Positions 7,663-17,700 are shown, counted from the stretch's first letter. The stretch: DNA of 29,534 nucleotides from GWA2-66-18 sp964537395 (GCA_964537395.1 CAZIBN010000046.1:1-29534); one strand, 5' to 3'. Notes: a model not told the origin generated them from the sequence alone. Made by a program: numbers and translations.

Positions 7663-9179
7663 CGATAGTAGCCGTCGCGGTTATACAGGAAATAGGCGTC
7701 GGAGTGCTGAAGCCTCGGCAGACGCACGAAGCGGTCTCCCTTCGTGTCCGACTCCTCGGCTAAGCCGAAGGCGAACTTAGGCTTGTCCTCAAGCTTGGTC
7801 TCCGGCTCCTTAAGGATGCCGGTCTCGCGGATCTCGTGCACGATGTGGTCGATCCACTTGAGCTTGACTGCGGCGTCCGCGAACTCCTCCCAGTCTCCGT
7901 CCACGTTCTGCTTGTACATCTCGGCCGTGAACTTCTCGATGCTCGTCCCCATCTTGCGCGCGATCGGCTCGCGCAGGCGGCGGTCCCACTCCTTCATGAC
8001 GTCGAGCTGCTGCTTCTGCTGGGTCGGATTTCCGAACGACATGCCCCATGCCTGATGATGCAGGATGACGGCGTTCGGGTAGGCGTACGAACGCGGAGCC
8101 AGAGTCGCGATCGTGGCGGCCATGCTGGCCGCGAATGACTTCACGACGACATGGACAGGCGCCTTGCTTGCCTGCATCGCCTTGAGGATGCGATAGCCTT
8201 CCATGACCGAGCCGCCGGGGCTGCGGTCGATCACGAGGAAGATCGGATACTCCTCGGACTTATTGTTGAAGTAATGGATGCGCTCGGTCACGAAGTCCGC
8301 CGTGCCATAGACGATCGGGCCTTCGATCGGGATGCGGCGGTCGGTGATCGTCAGCACGCCGTCTTTGAACGGCTCCTTCGCATAGTCGGGCTCGCGATTG
8401 GCCTGCCTCTTCCAGATCTCCTTCTTATCACGCAGCTCAAGGTCGGCCTTGATGGCGACCGTCTTGTTATCGGCGAGGTCCGCTTCCTGGCGGAGCTTGC
8501 GGGCCTGGAAGTCGAGCTCCGCGACGACAAGCTCGCGGCGCAGCTTATCGGCGTCAGCCTTGATCTGCTCGGCGGCGAGCTTCTCCTTCGCGATGTCGTT
8601 CTCGAGACGCGCCCTGTCCCGCTGATAGCGCAGGGCGGACGCGGCCTGGATCGTCTTCTCGTCCTCCATCTGTCCCCTGATCTGAAGCTTCTTCTGCTCC
8701 TGCTCGAGCGGCGCGAACTCGGCGCGGAGCTTTTCGATCATGAGGGTGTTCTTGAGCACCTGCTCATCGCGCTCCTCGGTGAGAAGGCGGACCCTCTGGA
8801 TGTATTCCTGCTGCTTGATCGTGTTCACGGTCGTGATCTTATCGAGCTGAATGCGCTCCTCGGTCGGCGCGCCGGCTATCGCCGGCAGGATGGAGCCCGA
8901 GCCGCCGCCATTGGACACCGTCACGACCGTCCCGCCGGAAGCGGGCCCGGAAGCCTCAGGCGCGGAGGCCGGCGTCGCAGCCGCCGCCACCCGAGCGCCG
9001 CTTACGCCTGCCGGCGGGAGGGCGGCCATGGGCCTCTGCGTGGCTTTACCCGCCAACGCCGGTTTTGCGAGCTCGGGGGCTTTAAGCTCCCCTTCCAACT
9101 TCGGGAGGGACGTCTGAGCGGGGAGCGGCGTGGAGGTGCACAAAATGAGCGCGGCCAGGGCGAGTCGGAAGCAATTCAT
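7659..9179 (-). CDS. Exported ClpP-like serine protease with N-terminal coiled coil
   Basis: From the ATG at 9179 the protein has 506 residues. An AGGAG ribosome site lies 10 bp upstream. A signal peptide (MNCFRLALAALILC...PLPAQ) is followed by an Ala/Pro linker and a Gly/Ser patch. A long charged coiled coil spans about 110-260, then a ClpP/crotonase-type protease domain about 285-450. That domain shows DRSPGGSVMEGY (the ClpP SPGG loop), the nucleophile serine in FAASMAA (about S352), and ILHHQ with the catalytic His (about H375). DGDWEEFADAA aligns with the ClpP Asp region. True ClpP is cytoplasmic and lacks a signal peptide and coiled coil; this one should work in the periplasm or at the membrane. 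No ATPase partner is nearby. It could be described as SppA-like, but the motif spacing favours ClpP. Confidence 0.8.
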   Translation of the reverse strand: MNCFRLALAALILCTSTPLPAQTSLPKLEGELKAPELAKPALAGKATQRPMAALPPAGVSGARVAAAATPASAPEASGPASGGTVVTVSNGGGSGSILPAIAGAPTEERIQLDKITTVNTIKQQEYIQRVRLLTEERDEQVLKNTLMIEKLRAEFAPLEQEQKKLQIRGQMEDEKTIQAASALRYQRDRARLENDIAKEKLAAEQIKADADKLRRELVVAELDFQARKLRQEADLADNKTVAIKADLELRDKKEIWKRQANREPDYAKEPFKDGVLTITDRRIPIEGPIVYGTADFVTERIHYFNNKSEEYPIFLVIDRSPGGSVMEGYRILKAMQASKAPVHVVVKSFAASMAATIATLAPRSYAYPNAVILHHQAWGMSFGNPTQQKQQLDVMKEWDRRLREPIARKMGTSIEKFTAEMYKQNVDGDWEEFADAAVKLKWIDHIVHEIRETGILKEPETKLEDKPKFAFGLAEESDTKGDRFVRLPRLQHSDAYFLYNRDGYYR

Positions 9180-9205
9180 GGGCGGGATTCTCCTGATACT
9201 CCCCA

Positions 9206-9234
9206 AGGATAGAGGGTGAGCCGCGGTTTCGCAA
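9206..9234 (-). promoter_or_regulatory. Promoter of the ClpP-like protease gene
   Basis: TTGCGA (9229-9234) and TATCCT (9206-9211) on the minus strand are 17 bp apart. The -10 lies 26 bp upstream of the ATG at 9179 and leaves a short leader with an AGGAG site, so this gene is not leaderless. Confidence 0.5.
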
Positions 9235-9249
9235 GCCCCAAAGCGGGTG

Positions 9250-9963
9250 CTAGGGCTTATCGAACAGAAAGCGGAGCAGATCGCGTGTGGCGGCGACCGA
9301 GACGGGGACCGGCGGCTGAAACTCTGACGGCCTTTGTTCGGAATAGGCGGCCGCCTGCGCGAGGCGGCGGCGCTCGAGCTCGAGGCTCAGCCTCTCCTTG
9401 TCGCGCGCCATGTCCAGGCCGCCCCCGCGGATGAACTCGACTATGCGGCGCAGCTCGTCGGGATCGAACCAGACCCCGTGCGGCCTGCACGAATCGAGGA
9501 CCACGCCGGAGCAGTTGGCGAAATTGAAGCGGTTCATCAGCTCGCCGCAAACGGCGCAGGGGCGGTAGACGATGGGCGAGGACTGCGGATCCGAGATGGG
9601 CGGCCCCGCCAGGAGCGACCCATCGCCGAGATAGGCCGACTGGGTCTCACGATCGGCGCAGATCGTCTTGAACGACGCCGCGTCGGCCCAGACGCCCGCG
9701 CAGCGCGCGCAGCCCGACAGCTTCGCGCTTCCAAGCGAGCGCGACGACATCGGCTCACGGCAGGACGGACAGGAGGCTGCGATGGCCGCCGCTTCGGCAT
9801 GGGATCCGCAGCGCGCGCAGTCGCGCGCCTCCGTGAAGGTCCAGCCGAAGCACCAGGGGCAACGGATCGGATGAAGCGCGGCGCTGCAGTGCCCGCACGC
9901 AACGGCCTCAGGCGCGACCGAAGCGCCGCATGAGGGACAACGAATCGTGGCGGCGTCGGTCAT
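9250..9963 (-). CDS. Multi-zinc-ribbon protein with two TFIIB-type zinc fingers
   Basis: The product is 237 residues with no signal peptide, so it is probably cytoplasmic. Two N-terminal CxxC pairs of pairs (C9/C12 with C23/C26, and C35/C38 with C49/C52) form zinc ribbons. Two units of the TFIIB-type zinc finger family follow: C65/C68 with C85/C88 (ending CAGVWAD), and C136/C139 with C159/H162 (ending HGVWFDPDEL). The C-terminal third is charged and helical (about 180-215). Proteins of this family are common in bacteria but largely uncharacterised; binding to nucleic acid or to a protein partner is inference. A short leader with an AGGGA site precedes the ATG. Confidence 0.8.
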   Translation of the reverse strand: MTDAATIRCPSCGASVAPEAVACGHCSAALHPIRCPWCFGWTFTEARDCARCGSHAEAAAIAASCPSCREPMSSRSLGSAKLSGCARCAGVWADAASFKTICADRETQSAYLGDGSLLAGPPISDPQSSPIVYRPCAVCGELMNRFNFANCSGVVLDSCRPHGVWFDPDELRRIVEFIRGGGLDMARDKERLSLELERRRLAQAAAYSEQRPSEFQPPVPVSVAATRDLLRFLFDKP

Positions 9964-9975
9964 GAGCGTTCCCTG

Positions 9976-10004
9976 AGCATACGGGATTCTATGATTTTAT
10001 TCAA
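9976..10004 (-). promoter_or_regulatory. Promoter of the zinc-ribbon gene
   Basis: TTGAAT (9999-10004) and TATGCT (9976-9981) on the minus strand are exactly 17 bp apart, 12 bp upstream of the ATG at 9963. The same -10 hexamer with a nearly identical -35 and the same spacing precedes smc. Confidence 0.55.
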
Positions 10005-10038
10005 AACGCGGGTTTTAGACAGCCGAAAATATCACGGA

Positions 10039-10076
10039 ATTTCGGCCGATTGTGAGCGTGCAATCGGCGCCGAAAT
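10039..10076. promoter_or_regulatory. 14-bp inverted repeat overlapping the promoter of the Cys-repeat gene
   Basis: ATTTCGGCCGATTG (10039-10052) pairs with CAATCGGCGCCGAAAT (10061-10076), apart from a 2-nt bulge, across the 8-nt spacer TGAGCGTG. It ends 3 bp before the -10 at 10080 and covers the -35 position, so a bound regulator would block RNA polymerase. Confidence 0.5.
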
Positions 10077-10079
10077 CGG

Positions 10080-10085
10080 TATACT
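10080..10085 (+). promoter_or_regulatory. -10 element of the Cys-repeat gene
   Basis: TATACT lies 32 bp before the ATG at 10118. The -35 position holds only a weak GTGCAA, 17 bp upstream, inside the inverted repeat, which suggests that a regulator is needed. The leader carries a GGAGAAG ribosome site. Confidence 0.45.
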
Positions 10086-10117
10086 CGGCTCGGTTGGTGT
10101 AGACGCATGGAGAAGAG

Positions 10118-10966
10118 ATGAAAACGCTCATCGTCATCGTAGCTCTGCTGTCGTCCGCCGCGCAAGCCGCGCCTAGCCCCATCGACTGCTACGCGGTGGC
10201 CAAGCCTCTGACGAACTACCCGCCATTGCTGTGCGCCGGCGCCGCGACGACGGCCCCCGCCTCCTGCTTCCCGGCGGCGAAGGCGCTGATGGATTATCCC
10301 GCTTTGCTGTGCTCCGGCGCCGAGTCCGACGCGCCCGTCGATTGCTGGAAGGCCGCCAAGAGCTTCACGAACTTCGCGGGCCTCCTGTGCTCGCGCGCGA
10401 AATCGCATGCGCCCATCGTCTGCTTCGCCTCGGCAAAGAACGTGACGAACTATCCCTCGCTGCTGTGCTCGGGCGCGGAATCGAACGCGCCGCTCAACTG
10501 CTTTGCCGCCGCGAAGGCCGTGACGAATTTCCCCGCCATGCTGTGCGCGGGAGCCGAGTCGGACGCGCCGGTGGCCTGCTTCGCCGCGGCGAAGGGCCTC
10601 ACCGATTATCCCGCCTTGCTGTGCGCGGGAGCGCGCTCCTCCGCGCCGGTGGACTGCTTCAAGGCGGCCAAGGGCCAGACGCAGTACCCGGCCCTCCTAT
10701 GCTCGGGCGCCGTGGACAACTCTCCGATCGACTGCCTGAAGGCCTCGGCGGGGATCACGGACAACCCCGCCTTGCTGTGCTCGCCGAACGGCGCGTTCAA
10801 GGCGATCACGCGCCATGACATCCACTCGTCATGGAACCTGCCGTATCCGCTGCGCTTCCCCAATCCGTACCCGTTCCACTATCCGTTCCCCGACCTCAAC
10901 CGCGATCCGAGCCAGGCGCCGCCGCCGAACACGCCGAACCCGGCCGCGATCTTCTCCGGCTTTTAA
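10118..10966 (+). CDS. Secreted protein of eight Cys-containing 26-residue repeats
   Basis: The 282-residue product starts with a signal peptide (MKTLIVIVALLSSAAQA). Residues 20-227 are eight tandem 26-residue units with no gaps. Each has a Cys at position 5 in a P-x-x-C-F/Y/W context, an AAK helix start, T-x-Y/F-P in the middle, and LLC at 18-20 followed by an SGA or AGA turn. The 16 Cys could form one disulfide per unit in a solenoid, or bind a ligand. A C-terminal tail rich in Pro, Tyr and Phe (about 235-282, e.g. PYPLRFPNPYPFHYPF) follows. I do not recognise a named family. The gene is convergent with the SpeE-like gene and their stops overlap in TTAA. Confidence 0.8.
   Translation: MKTLIVIVALLSSAAQAAPSPIDCYAVAKPLTNYPPLLCAGAATTAPASCFPAAKALMDYPALLCSGAESDAPVDCWKAAKSFTNFAGLLCSRAKSHAPIVCFASAKNVTNYPSLLCSGAESNAPLNCFAAAKAVTNFPAMLCAGAESDAPVACFAAAKGLTDYPALLCAGARSSAPVDCFKAAKGQTQYPALLCSGAVDNSPIDCLKASAGITDNPALLCSPNGAFKAITRHDIHSSWNLPYPLRFPNPYPFHYPFPDLNRDPSQAPPPNTPNPAAIFSGF
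10175..10798 (+). repeat. Eight tandem 78-bp coding repeats
   Basis: The 26-codon units have kept their length exactly but diverged in sequence. Units 5 to 7 look most alike (GAAKG-type helices and GCGCGGGAGC blocks). The pattern indicates old duplication with selection on the Cys and LLC positions. Confidence 0.8.
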
Positions 10967-11652
10967 GGCCTCGCGAAGAACAGCCAGTCGGTCTGCGTCT
11001 CGCCGACGAAGCGGTTCTTGAACTCGACGGGCACGACGCGGACCTCGCGGAACGCCCGGCGCAGGGCGTCGGCAAAGGGCGAGCTCTCGGCGTAGGACCA
11101 GATGCCGAGCACGCCCCCGGGCTTCAGGTGCTTCTTCGCGCGCTCAAGGCCCTCCTCCGTGTAGAAGAAGCCGTTGGCCGCGGTGAGCCGCTCATCGGGC
11201 GAGTGGTCGACGTCGATCAGGATAAGGTCGTGAGCCCGCGCCGGCGGCTCGGACAGGCGAAGGTAGACGTCGCCGCGCACGACCTGAAGGCGCGCGTCGG
11301 CCTTGAGCTCGCCCGCGAGCGGGATGAGGCCCTGGTCGAGCCACCCGATCACCTGCGGAAGGAACTCCACGACCTCGACGCGGGCGACGCGGTCCGAGAC
11401 GAGCGCCTCTCGCGCCGTGTAGCCCAGCCCGAGGCCGCCGACGAGCACGTCCAGGTCCCGGCCATCATGCATCTCCAGGGCGACGCTCGACAAGGCCCGC
11501 TCGGAGGCCGTGTTGTAGCTGCTCATCAGGAACTCATGATTAAGCGAGACCTCGGTGACGATGGTCCCCGGCTCGGCAAGGAGCTCCCGACGCCGCAGGC
11601 ACAAAGGGCCGAGCGGCGTTTCGTCATACGCGAGTATTTTAAAATTGATCAT
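10963..11652 (-). CDS. Spermidine-synthase-like SAM-fold protein
   Basis: The 229-residue protein has the Rossmann-type nucleotide-binding core of the spermidine synthase/methyltransferase superfamily. DVLVGGLGLGYTAREAL (about 68-84) is motif I, VEVVEFLPQVI (about 92) holds the acidic ribose-binding residue, DLILIDVDHSP (about 142) is the catalytic-region strand, and KHLKPGGVLGIWS (about 174) follows. True aminopropyltransferases have an Asp-Ser-x-Asp-Pro motif at the active site; DVDHSP here departs from it, so polyamine synthesis is doubtful and a methyltransferase or another donor is possible. The N-terminal polyamine-site sheet is short. The ATG has a GAGGAA ribosome site. The gap to the upstream giant gene consists almost entirely of the 42-bp palindrome. 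Confidence 0.75.
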   Translation of the reverse strand: MINFKILAYDETPLGPLCLRRRELLAEPGTIVTEVSLNHEFLMSSYNTASERALSSVALEMHDGRDLDVLVGGLGLGYTAREALVSDRVARVEVVEFLPQVIGWLDQGLIPLAGELKADARLQVVRGDVYLRLSEPPARAHDLILIDVDHSPDERLTAANGFFYTEEGLERAKKHLKPGGVLGIWSYAESSPFADALRRAFREVRVVPVEFKNRFVGETQTDWLFFARP

Positions 11653-11666
11653 TTCGATTCCTCGAG

Positions 11667-11707
11667 GTTATCCCCAGCGTTTCCAACGTTGAAAGTCGGG
11701 GGATAGC
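11667..11707. repeat. Dispersed palindrome, copy 1 (degenerate)
   Basis: This is a 41-bp copy beginning GTTATCCCCAGCG with AACGTTGAAA at the centre. It fills the gap between the stop codon of the giant gene (which it touches) and the ribosome site of the SpeE-like gene. The arms are less perfect than in copies 2 and 3. Confidence 0.75.
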
Positions 11708-14700
11708 TACCGCGCGAGCAGGCGCAGGATCTCGGCCACGCTCCAGGCCTGGGAGCGGGTGCCGCCCGGGTTCTGCGCGGGGCCCGCGCGCTTGAAGATC
11801 GGCGCGAGGCCCGCGGCGTCGTCGAGCGAGAAATCCTTCAGCGCGGGATCGTTCGCGCCCCCGTCGTAGACCTCGGGCAAGGAGCCCACGGGGCCGCCGG
11901 CGAGCGCCTCGACAAGAGGGGTGATCAGAGCGCGGGTTTCGGCGCCAGTACGAGCCTCATCCCAGCCCATGTCGCGGCGCACCTGGGCGAGGGCCTCGGC
12001 GAAGGCGCCCATCAGCCAGGGCCAGACCGTGCCCTGGTGGTAGGCCTGGTCCTTCTCGAGCGGAGGCTTCGACGTATCGTAGGTCGCGCGGTAGGCGCTG
12101 TCGCGATCGGACAAGGTGCGCGGCCCTTTGCGGGTGAGGAGGTCGCGCGCCGCGGCAAGCACGACGGCGCGGCGACGCTCGGGGGTCAGGAGGTCGCCGC
12201 CGCGGCTCACCGCGAACAGCATGTTGGGGCGGATCGCGTCGCCGTGAGGATCGCCCGAGACGACGTCGCGCAGGGCGCCGCCAGTCCCGCCCCAGGCGCG
12301 GCGGTTGTCCTCGGTCGTGAACCAGAACTTCTCGTTGAACGACGCCTTCACCTTCTCGGCCAGCGCGTCGCGCGACGCGCCCGCCGCGGCGTCGCCGAGC
12401 CGGCGCTCGACCCCGGCGATGAATCGCAGGTTCGCGTACCACAACGCGTTGATCTCGACGGTCTTGCCGTTGCGCGGAGTCACCGGCTTGTCGCGGCCTT
12501 CGGGATCGGCGTCCATCCACGTCGCCTGAGCTGGGGTCACGACGAGCCCATCCGAATCCATGAAGATCTTGTTATCGCGCCCATAGCGCTCATACGACGC
12601 GCCCTTCTCGTAGCCGTTCATGATCCGGCGCAAGGTCGGGGCCAGCTTGGCGACGAACGCCCAATCTCCGGTCGCCTCGGCGTACGACTTCACCGCCTGG
12701 ACGTACCACATCGGCGCGTCAGCCGTGTTGTACTCGGGGTGCTTCCCGTCGCCGATCTTGTTCGGGATCAGGCCGCCCTTCTCGAAAGCGGCGAAGCGGC
12801 GCAGAACGGCCTTCGCGTCGTCGAAGCGGCTGGTCGACAGCAAGAGGCCCGGCAACGAGATGAAGGTGTCGCGCCCCCACTCCTCGAGGAACCAGTCCAT
12901 GCTCGCGGCCCATATCTGCACGGATTTTCCGTCGCGCTTGACGAAGGCGTCGGCCGCCGTGACGAAAGCCGCGCGCACCGCCTCCGGCGCGTTCCAGATG
13001 TCGCCATCCTTGGCCGCCTTCAGCGCGCGAAGCTGGGGCCGCGCGTCGAAGCGCGCCCGGTTGGCGTAGTCGGCGTCCGCGGGCAGCGGGATGCGGTAGC
13101 GCCACCGGGACATGCCGCCGACCATCTCCTTCACGGAGAACGGGTCGCGCCACTCGTCGCCGAGGGTGTAGGCGAGGAACTTCGCGGCTGCGCCGGAGGA
13201 CGGCTCGCGGGAGGCCGCGAAGTAGCGGCCGAGGAAATCGGGGCTGCGCGGATCGTCGTGAGAGCTGATCTTCTTCCAGTCGCCGCCGACCGTGATGAAG
13301 CCCAGGCGCCTGGCGTCCGCGTCCTTGCCCTCGAACGCCTCGGCGAGCGGGAACGCGCCGCGCGCGCTGAGGACCTTGCCCAGCGCCGCGACGTAATCGT
13401 CGCCGGGCTCGTCGCCGCTCGCAAGCTGGCCGTTGCCGAACTTATAGGCGAAGTGGAGCGCGTCGGCGCGCGCGCCGTCGAAGCCGAAATCAAGCCAATG
13501 CCGGTACGGGTCGAGGGCGGCCGCGAAGCCGTCCTTGCGCAGGTTCGACCAGCGCCACAGCGCCAGGTCCTTCCAGTCCTCGTGGATATAGGAGTTGATG
13601 ATGCCCGGGTTGCGGGTGCGGAGGTCGGCGAACAGCTCGGGGCGCTTCCACGTATCGACGGAATTCTTGGCGCGGAACATCGGGATGTCGAAGAGGACCT
13701 TGCCGCCCGCGGCGTGGACCTCGGCCACGGAGGCCTTCAGCTGGCCGTGGGCCAGCCACTGGGACCAACGCCGCACCGCGACGAGCTCGGCGAAGCCGGG
13801 CGCGGCGCGCGCGGCACTCTGGTCCTTGGCGGTCCACTCCAAGGCGGGCTTGCCGATCAAGGAGGACAGGGTCATGAACTCGGCGTACTCGTCGAGCCAC
13901 GCCGCGTTGCCGGTCGCGAAGTCGATGTAAGACTTGACGCGCGGGCCCTCGGCCTTCAGGAAGGCGGCGTACGCCTCACGTGCGACCGCGCCCTCGCGCG
14001 TGCGCAGGGCGGGATAGTCCACGCTCTGGGAAGGCGCGACCAGGCGCGCCAGCAGGGCCGGATCGGCGCGGACCTCGTCGACCTCGGACCAGTCGATCTG
14101 ATCCTCGTTGAGCGCGTACAGGCTGACCGGAGCGTAGGGGCTCTCGTCGAGGGTCGCGAAGTGCGGCAGGAGAAGGACCGCGTCGACGCCCTGGCCGGCG
14201 AGCTCTTCGCGGTAGTAGCGGCCGAGATCCGAGTACTTGCCTACGCCCGCGTCACTTTTTTTTTGAGGGCGGAGGGCATAGAGCGGGACGGTGACGGCCG
14301 TGCGCGTCGCGGAGGCATCCTTCCACCAGGCGGAGGCATCCGCGGAGGCAGGACGGACCGCGCGGTCGGTCAGGGACGAGCTGAAGGAATCGATCGGCGA
14401 GAACGCGAGTAGGCCGCTCAGGACCGAGCGGATGGCCCGGCCGGCGAGGCCGTAGCTCGCGGCGACCGGAGCCGACGGCGCCGCCACGCGGGCCCGCGCC
14501 TCGGCCGCCAGAGCCGCGGCTTCGCGGACGATCGTCTCGGGGTCGTGCAGGCGTGTGCGCAGGACGTCCATGGCGCGATCCGTCGAATCGAAGAGGCCCG
14601 CGCCGACCTCATGCTCGCCGTAGGTCGGCATGGCCGTCACCGAGCGCTTGACCAAAGCGGTCAGGTAGAAGAACCAGCCCTCGGGCAATCCACGGCCTGA

Positions 14701-17700
14701 CGCCTTCATGCCCTCAGAGAGAACGCCCGCGAGCGCGGCCAGCTTGGCCGCGGTGCGCTCCGCCGCGGCGGCCGTACCCAGGGTCTTGGCGGGGACCGGC
14801 ACAGCCGTTCCCAGCACGGCGTCGGCGGCCGCGACCGCCGCCTGAGCGAGCATCTCGCCCGGCCTCAGGTCGTCGACGAGGTCGGTCCAGCTGACGCGCG
14901 GCGCCTCGGGCGTGCCGCGCGAAGAATAGAACTGCAGTCCCTCGCGGCTCGCCGCCGCGACGACCACGGCGAGCGCCGAGTCTCCGGGAGCCGCCACGGA
15001 GCCGATGTTCGGGCCGGCATTGCCCGCGCCGACCACGACGCCGATGCCGGAAGCGGCGAGGCGGTCGATGAGCATGGAGAGCGGCGTGCGGCGAGTCACC
15101 GGAGCGGCCAAGGTCAGCGCGATCAGGACCGGGCCCTTGCCCTGGGCGGCCTCGGCGACGCGCTCGAGCGCGGCCATCACACGTACCTCGGACACGCCGG
15201 CGGAGGCGCGCACGCGCACGACCGAAAGGTCGGCGTCCGCCGGGATCTCGCCCGCTTTCTCGCCGTCGCCGAGATCGATCGTCAGCCCGCCAGCCTCGGC
15301 CGGAGATTTCGACAGCGGATAGTAGGGAAGCGAGCGGCGCACGGTCCAGCCGCGGTGCTCGAGAGCGATGGTCAGCGCGTAAAGCTTATGCTCGGGGACC
15401 GACAGCCACAGGCCGCGCGAGACCGGCATGAACGCCTTTGCCGTCGTCTCGAAGCGCATCAACGTCAAAGGATCGAGCGAGGTCTCCCCGGCCGGCGGCA
15501 CCGCGAAGAGGTCCACCGGGCCCAGAGCCTCGTCCACGCCGCTGACGCCCGAGCCGGAGGAGTCCATCGGGGAGGTCGGCGCGTCGAGCGGCACGCCCGC
15601 GGCGCGCGCGAGAAGCTGAACGAGCTCGCTCAGCGCGCCTGGCTTGCTGATAGCGTCGCGGTTCTTGACGACGAAATCCGTGATGATCGGCTTGAGCGGC
15701 TCGGCGCGCAAGCGCGCGACGAACGCCTTGCTTCGAACCGCGACCGGGAATATCTTCGCGATCGTGCGCGTCAGCGCGAGATTCTCAGGGCCGGCCGCGT
15801 CGAGCAGGTCCATCACGACGCGGTCGCTGAGCGCCTCGGGCGCGGCGTCGGCCAGGTTCGACAGCGCCGCCGAGGCGAGGTGTCGGACGTTCCCGCGCTC
15901 GCCGCGGTCGCGCACGCGCGCCGAGAGGCCCTCGGCCTCGACCGCGGTCGCGTAGGAACCGGTCTGTCCGAGCAGCCACGTGGCGGAGAACCGCGCGCGC
16001 TTGTCGGGGTTGGCCAGCTCCTTGACGGCGCGGGCGATCGCCGAGCGGTCGCCGCGACGGGCGAGCGCGTAGCCGGCGTAGACGCCGATGTCCCACGACT
16101 CGTTGGCGGCCGCCTTGCTCAGCAGAGCGTCCACCGTGTGCGTCGGGATCTCGGCGAGCGCCAGGAACGCCATCTGGCGCACGCGGGCGTCGGGATCGTT
16201 GAGGCCGGCCTCGGCGAGCGCCGCGGCCGACGCCGGCGACTTCAGGTTCATCAGCACGGAGGCCGCGCGCAGGCGCACGAGCCACACGGGATCCTTCAGC
16301 GCTTCGAGAAGCGCCGGGACCTCCGCGTCGCGGGCGATGGTGAAGCGACGGGCGACCTCGGCCTGGACGGCGTTGCCCGCGGCCGAGCGGTCCACCGGTT
16401 CCTCAGAAGGCTCATCCGCAGCGTCTCCGTCCGGATGCGATTGCGCCTCGCTCTTGGCGAGCTCAGCCTCTCGGAAGGCGCGGTCCTCCGCGTCCTGCAC
16501 GGCCTTCAGGCGCTCGAGCCAGCCCCACGCGTCGGGAGCGGAGACAGGAGACGCGCCGGTCAGCCGGCGCCACAGGCCCTTCACGCCCGCGCCGAGCGTG
16601 CGCGTCCCGGACGCGCCCACGAGCGAAACCGCGGCCCACGCGTCCACGAAGCCCGCCCCCTGGAACCAGAGCGGCACACCCATGTCCTTGGCCGTGCGCA
16701 TGAGCACGGCCTTCACCGCGAACGCCATGTTATCGGCGACGAAAGGCGTGATCGCCCCGGCCGAGCGCATCGCGAGCTTCACGAGCAACGCGATGCCCGC
16801 CAAAGACGGGTTCGACATCGAGGTGCCGGACATGCCGGTGTGCTTGCCGTCTTCGAGATCCGACGCAGAGGGCTTCGCGTCCTTCGACCTGGCCGAATAG
16901 ATGCCGTCCTTGTAGACGTTGCTCGAGCCGGGCGAGGTCGTCACGTCGCCGCCGAGCGCGGTGATCTCGGGCTTGAAGCGGAAGCGCTTGATCGCGTAGC
17001 GGCGGTCGATGTCCGGGCCGACCGAGCTGTAGAACGAGATCTCAGGAACGCCGTCGTCCTTGCTCTTGGCGGCCGCGGCGACCGCGATGACCTCGACGCC
17101 GGCGGCGGGTTGGCTCAAAGTGCGGTCGAACGGGCCGGAGTTGCCGGCGCTCGCGGTGACGATGGGATACTCGCCGGCCGTGTTCTTCTGCTTCGTGAGC
17201 TGGGAGAAAAAGTCGGCGAGGTTGTCGGCCGACGTGCCGCGGCTGCCGAGGCTCAGGCTGATCACGTCGACACCCTTCTTCTGGGCGATCGCGGCCGAGC
17301 CCATGATCTCGCCGTCGGAGGCGCCGGGCTGGTCGCGAGAGAAGACCTTCGCCATCGTCCCGATCGCGGACTTCGCCATGCCGAGGAAGCCCTCGTTGCC
17401 GGAGATCGAGATGCCGGCGACGTGCGTGCCGTGGCCGAGCCAATCCTCTGTTCCCTCGTCGACCATGTCGACGACGTCGAGCCTGCCGCCGAAATCGGCG
17501 TGCGTGGCGTCCGCGCCGGTGTCGATCCACAGGATGGAGCCGGCGGCGCCCGTGATCCCGAGGTTCCAGACCGGCTTGACGCCCTGGAGCTCGGCGGAAT
17601 CCATCAGATGAGGCGTGAAATCCGACTGCGAGCCAAGGATCTCCGCGCTCGCGCTCACGTATTTGCGGATGGCGCTCGCGTTGCGGCGCGGCACGGTCAC

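Noticed and set aside
9180..9206. TTG at 9206 as the start of the ClpP-like gene
   Set aside because: The TTG lies in the predicted -10 element. The ATG at 9179 has an AGGAG ribosome site and begins a proper signal peptide.
10175..10798. CRISPR-like array, because of the regular 78-bp period
   Set aside because: The period is 26 codons in an open frame with a signal peptide, and there are no alternating identical repeats and unique spacers.
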